A stretch of 8,954 nt of DNA from an uncultured Lutibacter sp. (GTDB lineage Bacteria; Bacteroidota; Bacteroidia; Flavobacteriales; Flavobacteriaceae). A model generated the notes under the pieces. It did not search any database. It saw only the letters and a program-made list of their open reading frames with translations, and had not been told where the DNA came from. Positions within the stretch are counted from its first letter, which is position 1. Every line of letters begins with the position of its first letter. The stretch spans positions 1 to 8,954 of the forward strand of contig CAJXUO010000028.1 of assembly GCA_913061425.1 (NCBI GenBank), in the 5' to 3' direction. The position numbers and the translations under genes are program-made. This document shows positions 1-6,396 of this stretch, one piece after another.

Positions 1-314
1 TCACGCTCTTCTTTGTCTATAAGTTCTATCTCAATAGCTACCAAATCTATATGAGATGGAATGATATCAACATTTGGAGAGTTTGTTTTAATAATTGCTT
101 CTTTTGCAGATGTTTTATGTTCCAATAATTGATAGGTACCATTTTCAACAGTTTCAACATCAATACCAAGTCCAGATGTAGCATTAGCCTGTGGATCTGC
201 ATCAATAAGTAATACTTTTTTTTCTAAAACACCTAATGAGGCTGCTAAATTTACAGTTGTTGTTGTTTTACCAACACCACCTTTTTGATTTGCAATTGCA
301 ATTATTTTTCCCAT
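1..314 (-). CDS. parA: Chromosome-partition ATPase ParA (Soj), N-terminal part, cut by the left edge
   Basis: The frame reads from ATG at 314 down to base 1 without a stop. It gives about 104 residues, against roughly 250-260 for a full ParA, so the C-terminal part lies outside the window. The protein opens [20 protein letters not shown], which holds the deviant Walker A motif KGGVGKTT of ParA/MinD ATPases with the signature lysine at residue 11. The Walker A' stretch [12 protein letters not shown] follows at about residues 39-50. These motifs are diagnostic of the ParA/Soj family, which uses ATP-dependent dimerisation and DNA binding to segregate the chromosome origin together with ParB and parS; parB is usually the next gene, here off the window. 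The gene has its own 75-bp upstream gap after the epimerase gene. Nothing suggests a plasmid, so a chromosomal Soj is the likelier reading. Confidence 0.95.
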   Translation of the reverse strand, partial: MGKIIAIANQKGGVGKTTTTVNLAASLGVLEKKVLLIDADPQANATSGLGIDVETVENGTYQLLEHKTSAKEAIIKTNSPNVDIIPSHIDLVAIEIELIDKEER

Positions 315-338
315 AAAAATTGTGAGGTTATATAGATG

Positions 339-346
339 TAAAAATA
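339..346 (-). promoter_or_regulatory. Weak candidate -7 box for parA
   Basis: On the minus strand these bases read TATTTTTA, one mismatch from the Bacteroidota -7 consensus TAnnTTTG, 24 nt before the parA ATG. The -33 position holds only a T/A-rich stretch with no clear TTTG. In DNA this AT-rich such a match can arise by chance, so this is a suggestion only. It is the best candidate in the 75-bp gap. Confidence 0.22.
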
Positions 347-389
347 CAATTATTTATGACTTTTAAAAGTAGAAGATGTTAACAATTTG

Positions 390-1301
390 TTAGTCTTTAC
401 TAACTAAATCACTTAAAGCAAGATCTAAAGTAGGGTATTTAAATAGGAAACCTGTTTGCGAAATTTTCTCAGAAGAAACTCTGCTACCTTCCGTGATTAT
501 TTTTGACATCTCTCCAAGAATTAATTTTAAAATTACGCTTGGAACTTTTGGTAGCCAAATACGTTTGTTGAGAGATAAAGCGATTTTTTGCGTAAAAGAT
601 TGGTTATTTAAATGCTCTGGAGCAACTGCATTATATGCATTGCTGATTTTTGTGTTTTCTATAGAGTGGATATACATTTCACATAAATCATCAATATGAA
701 TCCATGGCATGTATTGTTTCCCAGACCCAATAGTCGAACCAAAACTTGCTTTTATTGGCTTTACTAATTTTTCAAATGCTCCACCGTTTTTAGCCAACAC
801 AACTCCTGTTCTTAATTTTACAACTCTTATTCCGAAATTCGCGAATTTATTTACTGATTTTTCCCATAGTTCGCAAACCTTTCCTAAGAAATCATCTGCA
901 AAAGAATCGTTTTCAATAAATATTTTTTCTGAAGTTATAGTACCGTAATAATTTACTCCTGAGGCTGAAATAAAAGCTTTTATTTTAGAGTTCTCTTTAT
1001 CAATAAATTTTAAAAGTAGTTTTGTCGAATTAACGCGGCTGTCAATAATTTCTTTCTTCCTTTTGTTTGTCCATCTTTTATCCGCAACTCCAGTACCAGT
1101 CAAATGAATTATATAATCAACGTTTAAAAGAGATTTTTTATCAATAGTCTGGTTTTCAATATCCCAACAGTAAAATTGAATAGAATTATTGATTTTTTTA
1201 GTTCTACTTAACACAGAAACAGCATACCCTTTTTTAAGAAGTTTTTTTGACAACTCTCTTCCTATAAGTCCTGTTCCTCCTGTTATTAAAACGCGTTCCA
1301 T
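390..1301 (-). CDS. TIGR01777 family epimerase-like protein (NAD(P)-binding, DUF1731 C-terminus)
   Basis: This 303-residue protein starts at ATG 1301 (MERVLITGG). An in-frame TTG further upstream would lie inside pepD and would put extra residues before the Rossmann strand, so the ATG is preferred. The NAD(P)-binding glycine motif GGTGLIG is at residues 8-14. Family motifs follow: SASGVNYYG at 112-120, GIRVVKLRTGVVL at 157-169, KNGGAFEKLV at 171-180, and PWIHIDDL at 199-206. The end (LGEMSKIITEGSRVSS, then GFLFKYPTLDLAL) matches the DUF1731 tail. The length fits the family, which includes E. coli YfcH and proteins once called SulA-like; its substrate is not established. I see no classical SDR YxxxK pair, because both YYG tyrosines are followed four residues later by Thr. 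It starts 2 nt after pepD stops, so the two are very probably co-transcribed and translationally coupled. Confidence 0.93.
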   Translation of the reverse strand: MERVLITGGTGLIGRELSKKLLKKGYAVSVLSRTKKINNSIQFYCWDIENQTIDKKSLLNVDYIIHLTGTGVADKRWTNKRKKEIIDSRVNSTKLLLKFIDKENSKIKAFISASGVNYYGTITSEKIFIENDSFADDFLGKVCELWEKSVNKFANFGIRVVKLRTGVVLAKNGGAFEKLVKPIKASFGSTIGSGKQYMPWIHIDDLCEMYIHSIENTKISNAYNAVAPEHLNNQSFTQKIALSLNKRIWLPKVPSVILKLILGEMSKIITEGSRVSSEKISQTGFLFKYPTLDLALSDLVSKD

Positions 1302-1303
1302 TT

Positions 1304-2755
1304 TTATATTTTCTCTGGAATATTCTCTAATGTTTTTAATAAGTAACTCCAATATTTTTGAGTAGAACTAATTGATGCTCTTTCATCTGGCGAGTGTGCA
1401 CCTTTAATAGTTGGTCCAAAAGAGATCATATCCATTTCTGGATAATGAGTTCCTAAAAGACCACATTCTAGTCCTGCATGACAAGCTAAAATATTAGCTT
1501 TTTCATTAAACATATCTTCATATACTTTTTCCATTACTTTTAAAATAGCAGAATCTGGGTTTGGTTTCCATCCAGGATAAGAACCTCCAAATTCTACATT
1601 AAAACTTCCTAATTCAAAAGTAGATTTTAGTGTATAAGCCAAATCCCATTTTCCAGATTCAACAGAAGAACGGGTTAAACAGCCAATTTTTATAGCACCA
1701 TCTTTTACGATTACTCGTGCAATATTATTTGATGTTTCTACTAGATTTTCAATATCTGGACTCATTCTAAAAACACCATTATATGCAGAGTAGATAGAGT
1801 TTACAAGTAATTTTTGTTCTTTTTTTGAAAGTGTATTTTGAGGTGAATCAGTTTTAGTAATAGAAATTTCTAAATCAGATTCTATGGTATTATATTCATT
1901 TATAATTTCCGATTTTATTTTTTCAAATTCGTTTATAAATGCGTTATCATTTTCTGTAACTATAATAGCGTTACTCTCTCTAGGTATTGCATTTCTCAAA
2001 CTTCCACCATCAATATTAGCAATTAGAGAATTTTCAACTGTTGCATACAAAACTCTATTCATTAACTTGTTTGCATTTCCGAAGCCTTTAATAATATCCA
2101 TACCAGAATGTCCACCTTGAAGACCTTTAACGGTAATTTTATAAGCAATAGAATTTGCTGAAACACTTTCAAGAGTATATGTTTTTTTTGCTGTTACATC
2201 AACGCCTCCAGCACATCCAACACCTATTTCATCATCATCTTCAGTATCTAAATTCAATAAAATTTCTCCATCTAAATATCCGCCTTCAAGTCCCATTGCA
2301 CCTGTCATTCCAGTTTCTTCATCAATTGTAAAAAGGGCTTCAATTGCAGGATGAGGAATATCAGTTGATTCTAAGATACTCATGATAGAAGCAACACCTA
2401 AACCGTTATCGGCTCCTAAAGTTGTTCCGTCTGCACGAACCCAATCTCCATCAATATACATTTTTATACCTTCTGTATCGAAATCAAAAACAGTATCATT
2501 ATTTTTTTGATGAACCATATCTAAATGACTCTGCATCACAATTGCTTTGCGATTTTCCATGCCTTTAGTTGCTGGTTTCTTGATAATCACATTTTGAACT
2601 GGATCTATGATTGTTTTTAGACATAATTTTTTACCAAAATTAACTATAAAAGCAATTACTCGCTCTTCTTTTTTTGAAGCTCTTGGTACTGCGTTTAAAT
2701 CTGCGAAATTATTCCAAACTCTTTTTGGCTCTAGGTTTCTTATATCTGTATTCAT
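1304..2755 (-). CDS. pepD: Aminoacyl-histidine dipeptidase (cytosolic non-specific dipeptidase, M20 family)
   Basis: This 483-residue protein matches the length of E. coli PepD (485). It is a cytosolic di-zinc enzyme that hydrolyses Xaa-His and other dipeptides, in the final step of peptide utilisation. The M20 metal and catalytic residues are visible in order: HLD at 77-79, D116 in GADNGLG, the glutamate pair E146-E147 in IDEETG, D170 in LNLDTED, and a C-terminal H454 in GAHSPDERAS. The lid/dimerisation domain carries KGLQGGHSGMDI, typical of the family. The ATG at 2755 is chosen because an alternative in-frame TTG at 2779 falls inside a perfect -7 promoter box (2777-2784), so it is probably untranscribed or at the extreme 5' end. 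The gene lies 49 bp after the nitroreductase gene and 2 nt before the epimerase gene on the same strand. Confidence 0.96.
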   Translation of the reverse strand: MNTDIRNLEPKRVWNNFADLNAVPRASKKEERVIAFIVNFGKKLCLKTIIDPVQNVIIKKPATKGMENRKAIVMQSHLDMVHQKNNDTVFDFDTEGIKMYIDGDWVRADGTTLGADNGLGVASIMSILESTDIPHPAIEALFTIDEETGMTGAMGLEGGYLDGEILLNLDTEDDDEIGVGCAGGVDVTAKKTYTLESVSANSIAYKITVKGLQGGHSGMDIIKGFGNANKLMNRVLYATVENSLIANIDGGSLRNAIPRESNAIIVTENDNAFINEFEKIKSEIINEYNTIESDLEISITKTDSPQNTLSKKEQKLLVNSIYSAYNGVFRMSPDIENLVETSNNIARVIVKDGAIKIGCLTRSSVESGKWDLAYTLKSTFELGSFNVEFGGSYPGWKPNPDSAILKVMEKVYEDMFNEKANILACHAGLECGLLGTHYPEMDMISFGPTIKGAHSPDERASISSTQKYWSYLLKTLENIPEKI

Positions 2756-2776
2756 TATTTCAAATTTTATGGTCAA

Positions 2777-2784
2777 CAAAGGTA
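2777..2784 (-). promoter_or_regulatory. Promoter -7 box for pepD and the epimerase gene
   Basis: On the minus strand this reads TACCTTTG, a perfect match to the Bacteroidota -7 consensus TAnnTTTG, exactly 21 nt upstream of the pepD ATG. The -33 element is poor: only a T-run lies at about the right distance, and a TTTG sits too close (14-nt spacer). Transcription would start roughly 5-7 nt downstream of the box and leave a short leader. This box argues against the longer TTG start of pepD and for transcription of pepD plus epimerase independent of the nitroreductase. Confidence 0.55.
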
Positions 2785-2804
2785 CTTAAAATGAATACCA
2801 AAAA

Positions 2805-3437
2805 CTAATCAATAGTTATTACAGATTCTTCTATTGGAATTCGAACCTTTTTTAATGAACTCATCATATCATCGGCTGCTCTAAAGCCTACAGGAAGTAG
2901 TAAAACTGATTTTAAATGTAGTGCTTTTAGATTCAAAATTTCATCGTATTTAATTGAATTAAAACCTTCCATTGGACACGAATCAATCTCTTCAAAAGCA
3001 CATACAGTCATTAATTTACCTAAAGAAATATACGCTTGATTTATAGATGATTTTTCTGTTTCCTCGGTTGATTTAGTACTGATGGTTTCTTTAAGAAATG
3101 CTCTAAAATCTTTAATTACAGTTTCAGGAGTACCTCTTTCTTTTTTTTCTAAATCAAATTTTTCATCAACATAATTTTCATCAATATTTGTTTTTATGCA
3201 TATTATAAGTAGATGCGAGCAATCTGTAACTTGAGATTGGTTGAATGAATGTTCTTGTAGCGATTTTTTTATCTCTTGGTTTTTTAAAACAATTAGTTTT
3301 AGAGGTTGTAAACCATAAGATGTTGCAGTTAAATTGAACGTATGTTTTAAGATGTCTATTTGATTTTCTGATAGTCTTTTAGACGTGTCAAACTTTTTGG
3401 TTGCATATCGCCATTTTAATTTATCAATACTATTCAT
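2805..3437 (-). CDS. NfsB-like NAD(P)H-dependent nitroreductase family flavoprotein
   Basis: This 210-residue protein is close to E. coli NfsB (217). The family binds FMN as a homodimer and uses NAD(P)H to reduce nitroaromatics, quinones or flavins; the physiological substrate here cannot be read from sequence. FMN-site motifs line up with NfsB: R10-Y-A-T-K14 at the N-terminus (NfsB RHSTK), ATSYGLQP at 38-45 (NfsB SSTNSQP region), QAYISLGKLMTVCAFEEIDSCPMEGF at 134-159 (NfsB QVYLNVG to PIEGF), and K197-x-R199 near the C-terminus (NfsB KSR). The middle part, about residues 85-130, is charged and poorly conserved by eye. It starts at ATG 3437, 112 bp from the divergent DUF2851 gene, and ends at TAG 2805. 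The exact subfamily is uncertain; the superfamily is secure. Confidence 0.92.
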   Translation of the reverse strand: MNSIDKLKWRYATKKFDTSKRLSENQIDILKHTFNLTATSYGLQPLKLIVLKNQEIKKSLQEHSFNQSQVTDCSHLLIICIKTNIDENYVDEKFDLEKKERGTPETVIKDFRAFLKETISTKSTEETEKSSINQAYISLGKLMTVCAFEEIDSCPMEGFNSIKYDEILNLKALHLKSVLLLPVGFRAADDMMSSLKKVRIPIEESVITID

Positions 3438-3503
3438 AATCTTTAACTTTAATGCAAAGAACGGTAAAAATTAGAACTGAATAAATTCTATTAGATTGTA
3501 TTT

Positions 3504-3533
3504 TTTGATACTCATATAAATAATGTATATTTA
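3504..3533 (+). promoter_or_regulatory. Candidate promoter of the DUF2851 gene
   Basis: A -33 element TTTG at 3504-3507 is followed after an 18-nt spacer by TATATTTA at 3526-3533. That is one mismatch from the Bacteroidota pattern TTTG-N(17-21)-TAnnTTTG. The box lies 16 nt before the ATG at 3550, giving a very short leader with no clear Shine-Dalgarno sequence, which is common in this phylum. The same 112-bp gap must hold the divergent nitroreductase promoter. The only hint of that one is TTTG at minus-strand 3458-3455 without a proper TA dinucleotide, so I do not call it. Confidence 0.5.
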
Positions 3534-3549
3534 ACTCTTAGTTGCTGCT

Positions 3550-4821
3550 ATGAAAGAAGATTTTTTGCATTATTTGTGGAAACACAAACTATTTTTCACA
3601 TCCAATTTAAAAACTACAAATAATGAACTTGTTTCAATTACATCTGTAGGCGATCACAATCATAATTCTGGACCAGATTTTTTTAACGCTCAACTGAGAA
3701 TAGGAGAGCAGTTATGGGCTGGAAATGTCGAAATTCATTTAAAATCTTCTGATTGGTATTTACATAACCATGAAATGGATTCTAATTATGATACCGTTAT
3801 CTTACATGTTGTTTGGGAGCACAATATTGAAATTCATACGAATGCAAATAGTATAATTCCTACTTTGGAGTTGAAAAACTTCGTTTCAGATGAATTCATT
3901 ATAAATTATCAAAAATTATTTTCAAAACCTCAGAAATGGATTAATTGTGAAAACGATATTTATTCGGTTGACCCTTTTGTTGTTGAAAATTGGTTAGAGA
4001 GATTATATTTTGAAAGATTAGAGCGAAAAGCTGTTTTTATAACTCAACTTCTTGAGGAAACTAACTATGATTGGGAAGCGGTTTTATTCCAATTGTTAGC
4101 ACGCAATTTTGGTTTGAAAATTAATGGAGATGCCTTTTTTGAAATGGCAAAAAACACAAATTTTTCTATTGTGAGAAAGGAAGTTGCTTCTCAACAAAAT
4201 TTGGAGAGTTTATTTTTTGGGCAATTGGAAATGTTAAATAACTCTGGAGAAGATCCGTATTTCAATCTTTTGAAAAGTGAATATGCGTATCAAACAAAAA
4301 AACATAAACTGATGTCAAATATGATGTCTTCAGTACAGTTTTTTAGATTAAGACCCATTAATTTTCCAACAATTAGAATTTCTCAATTGGCTAGTTTATA
4401 TAGTTTACAACAAAACTTATTTTCAAAATGTATAGAGAAAGAGAGTTTAAAAGAATACTACGATTTGTTTTCTGTAACTACTTCTGAGTTCTGGAAAACA
4501 CATTATACTTTTGAAAAAGAGTCTCCAAAAAAGGCAAAGAAATTATCGAAATCATTTGTTGATTTATTGCTTATCAATACAATTATCCCTTTAAGATTTG
4601 TGTATCAAAAACACATTGGGAAGTTTGAAGAAACTGATGTTTTAAATTTAATTAAAGAAATAAAACCTGAGAATAATAGTATTATTAAGAAATACAATAT
4701 GCTAAAAATTAAATCTGAGAGTGCATTTAAAACTCAAGCTTTATTGGAACTTAAAAACGAAAATTGCGCACAACAAAAATGTTTGCAGTGCGCAATTGGA
4801 AATCATTTATTAAAGAATTAA
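3550..4821 (+). CDS. DUF2851 family protein
   Basis: This 423-residue protein of unknown function starts MKEDFLHYLWKH and belongs by recognition to DUF2851, widespread in Bacteroidota. No signal peptide or membrane segment is evident, so it is probably cytoplasmic. The conserved N-terminal block holds GDHNHNSGPDFFNA at 34-47, then WAGNVEIHLKSSDW at 56-69, then H72, H74 and ILHVVWEH at 84-91. A cysteine lies in WINCEND (C133), and three more form C-x4-C-x2-C at the end (C406, C411, C414), just before a conserved GN. The order D43, E61-x-H63-x-K65 on predicted adjacent strands, followed by a helix and another strand, resembles the PD-(D/E)XK nuclease core, and the four cysteines could bind a metal or Fe-S cluster; both ideas are inference. 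The rest is mostly helical. It is the only plus-strand gene here, and its stop shares TTAA with the opposing peptidase stop. Confidence 0.88.
   Translation: MKEDFLHYLWKHKLFFTSNLKTTNNELVSITSVGDHNHNSGPDFFNAQLRIGEQLWAGNVEIHLKSSDWYLHNHEMDSNYDTVILHVVWEHNIEIHTNANSIIPTLELKNFVSDEFIINYQKLFSKPQKWINCENDIYSVDPFVVENWLERLYFERLERKAVFITQLLEETNYDWEAVLFQLLARNFGLKINGDAFFEMAKNTNFSIVRKEVASQQNLESLFFGQLEMLNNSGEDPYFNLLKSEYAYQTKKHKLMSNMMSSVQFFRLRPINFPTIRISQLASLYSLQQNLFSKCIEKESLKEYYDLFSVTTSEFWKTHYTFEKESPKKAKKLSKSFVDLLLINTIIPLRFVYQKHIGKFEETDVLNLIKEIKPENNSIIKKYNMLKIKSESAFKTQALLELKNENCAQQKCLQCAIGNHLLKN
4745..4797 (-). terminator. Intrinsic terminator of the S10 peptidase gene, inside the DUF2851 coding region
   Basis: A perfect 10-bp inverted repeat, AATTGCGCAC (4762-4771) and GTGCGCAATT (4788-4797), encloses 16 nt. 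On the minus strand the loop can add a further AACA/TGTT helix with a TTTT tetraloop, leaving a TGCA bulge. Minus-strand transcription leaving the peptidase stop (4818) reaches the hairpin after about 20 nt and then runs into a T-rich tract (TTTCGTTTTTAAG, 4761-4749). This is the classic layout of a Rho-independent terminator. On the plus strand the hairpin is followed by GGAAATCATT, with no T tract, so it should act in one direction. The hairpin also encodes the C-terminal cysteine motif of the DUF2851 protein. Confidence 0.6.
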
Positions 4822-6311
4822 TACTTCGCTGACTGTCCTTTTTTAGGAGTAGACTTCTTTATGAAATCTCTAATATCTTGATTTGAAGATTGTAAATCTT
4901 CATTTCTCAAATACATCATATGTCCGCTTCTATAGCCTTTAAAATCAAAGCGATTTTTCATTTTTCCGCTTGGATCAGTTTGCCACATTGAGTATTTTGC
5001 TCCAAAATAAGTTGTTGCTCCATCATAATAACCACTTTGAACTAATACATGTAAAAATGGGTTTTCGGCCATTGCTTGTCTTAAATCTTCTCTTGTGTTA
5101 TTATTTCTTCTATCCCAAGGATGTACATCGCCAAACATATTGTATTTCAAATCTGTTTTATAATTCAAATGCTCTCTTAGATAGTAATTAATTGCTGGAG
5201 TAAAAGAATGTAACCACGAAGTTAATTCTGCATTATAGTCTGGTCTTGATCCAGTTTCTTTTTTATCTATACCTATGTATCTTGAATCTAATCGTCCAAT
5301 TGTTTCACCAGTTGTATTTCTTAATAGTTCTTTCCAGAAAAAAGATGTGCTTAGATCTAAATTGTTTTGTAAAATAGATTTTTTTGATATTCCGGAGTAA
5401 TATGACATTTTTTCTGCAACCCTATTTTTTTCTTTTTCAGAAATAAATCCACCTTTTGTTAATGCAGGAATTAATGAATTGATGGCGAAATCTTCTGCTT
5501 CAGGTAAAATATCTAATAAGTCTTTACTTTGTAATTCTTTTGGTAGCATTTTGTGATGCCATGCTGCAGCAGTAAAATAGGGTAGGTTTGTTCCGGATTG
5601 AATAGGTACATCAGAATTAAAAACCAAATAATCTGCAGGAGAAACCATTATGACTCCATTGATATACATCCATTGTGACTCTTGAAGTTCTAGTGCTAAC
5701 CCTGCAACTCGTGTTCCTCCATAACTTTCTCCAATAATATATTTTGGTGACCTCCAACGATTATTTCTAGTAACAAAAGTGTTAATCCATTCTGCTAAAT
5801 ATTTTATGTCAGCATTTATTCCAAAGAATTTTTTTCTATCAGGATATTTACCTTCTTTATCTTTAATCATTCTTGAATATCCTGTATTCACAGGGTTTAC
5901 ATAAACGATATCTGCAACATCTAAAATTGAATATGGATTGGTTTTGACTCCATAAGGTTGTAAAGGATACCCTTCATCATCAACATTTAAAATTTTTGGA
6001 CCTGTATAGGCAACATGCATCCAAACAGATGCTGAACCTGGACCTCCATTAAAAGAAATAATAAGCGGGCGACTACTGTCGTCTTTTACATCACTTCGTT
6101 TGTAATATGTGTAATAAATTGACGCAATTGCTTTTTCATCTTCCCAAACAGGTAAAGTTCCTGAGTTTGCTGTATAAGGAAAAGTAACGCCTTTTATAGT
6201 AGTTGTGTGTTTGGTTGTAACTACAGAATCAGTAGCAGTAACTCTATTTTGAGCAATTGCACCCGAAATAAATGTAAGTGATAAAGTAAATGATAATAGT
6301 AAATTTTTCAT
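4818..6311 (-). CDS. Secreted S10 family serine carboxypeptidase-like protein
   Basis: This 497-residue protein starts at ATG 6311 with a clear Sec signal peptide (MKN, hydrophobic LLLSFTLSLTFISGA, predicted cut AIA|Q near residue 20). It should therefore act in the periplasm or outside the cell; no lipobox cysteine is present. An upstream in-frame TTG at 6359 would bury the signal peptide and is rejected. S10 hallmarks are present: oxyanion/substrate motif FNGGPGSAS at 87-95, nucleophile S196 in GESYGGT with the preceding E195, acid D430 in SGYYDGATTYFG, and base H464 in YRSGHMMYL. These define a complete Ser-Asp-His triad, with N88 and E195 placed to bind the peptide carboxylate as in yeast carboxypeptidase Y. 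The whole protein contains no cysteine, unlike the disulfide-rich eukaryotic enzymes. It likely releases C-terminal amino acids from peptides; specificity is unknown. Confidence 0.93.
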   Translation of the reverse strand: MKNLLLSFTLSLTFISGAIAQNRVTATDSVVTTKHTTTIKGVTFPYTANSGTLPVWEDEKAIASIYYTYYKRSDVKDDSSRPLIISFNGGPGSASVWMHVAYTGPKILNVDDEGYPLQPYGVKTNPYSILDVADIVYVNPVNTGYSRMIKDKEGKYPDRKKFFGINADIKYLAEWINTFVTRNNRWRSPKYIIGESYGGTRVAGLALELQESQWMYINGVIMVSPADYLVFNSDVPIQSGTNLPYFTAAAWHHKMLPKELQSKDLLDILPEAEDFAINSLIPALTKGGFISEKEKNRVAEKMSYYSGISKKSILQNNLDLSTSFFWKELLRNTTGETIGRLDSRYIGIDKKETGSRPDYNAELTSWLHSFTPAINYYLREHLNYKTDLKYNMFGDVHPWDRRNNNTREDLRQAMAENPFLHVLVQSGYYDGATTYFGAKYSMWQTDPSGKMKNRFDFKGYRSGHMMYLRNEDLQSSNQDIRDFIKKSTPKKGQSAKY

Positions 6312-6340
6312 AATTGATTTTACAGTGAAATTTAGAAGTA

Positions 6341-6371
6341 TAAATATACACGAAATCAATTAATAAATAAA
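6341..6371 (-). promoter_or_regulatory. Weak candidate promoter of the S10 peptidase gene
   Basis: On the minus strand TTTA (6371-6368), a 19-nt spacer and TATATTTA (6348-6341) give one mismatch in each element relative to TTTG-N(17-21)-TAnnTTTG. The box is 29 nt before the ATG at 6311. The gap between the E1 and peptidase genes is only 68 bp, so read-through from E1 is also possible. Confidence 0.35.
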
Positions 6372-6396
6372 AAATTTAACTACCCTAGTTTAGGAT
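6371..6396 (-). terminator. Weak candidate terminator at the end of the E1 gene
   Basis: On the minus strand ATCCTA-AAC-TAGGGT (6396-6382) can form a 6-bp stem with one G-U pair and a 3-nt loop. It spans the last codons and the TAG stop of E1 and is followed after several bases by a T run (ATTTTTT, 6377-6371, continuing T-rich beyond). The stem is short with only two G-C pairs, so it may be inefficient or fortuitous. Confidence 0.28.

Noticed and set aside
493..948. Plus-strand open frames opposite the epimerase gene (493-699 and 709-948)
   Set aside because: They lie antisense to strongly conserved TIGR01777 motifs, have no recognisable protein features and no promoter of their own. They are antisense shadows, as are those at 1884-2120, 2607-2789, 4970-5191, 6696-6929 and 7716-7919.
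1299..1352. Longer epimerase N-terminus starting at TTG 1352
   Set aside because: It would overlap the end of pepD by about 50 bp and add 17 residues ahead of the first Rossmann strand, whereas family members begin right at that strand.
3438..3549. Divergent intergenic region as an operator or riboswitch site
   Set aside because: Apart from the candidate DUF2851 promoter I see no strong dyad, conserved RNA motif or long leader; 112 bp is just enough for two promoters.
4762..4797. Hairpin as a bidirectional terminator that also ends DUF2851 transcription
   Set aside because: On the plus strand no T tract follows the stem, and the DUF2851 stop codon lies 22-24 nt beyond it, so termination there would cut the message before its stop.
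4843..4855. TCCTTTTTTAGGA as a plus-strand terminator for DUF2851
   Set aside because: The stem would be only 4 bp, the T run lies in the loop, and no T tract follows.
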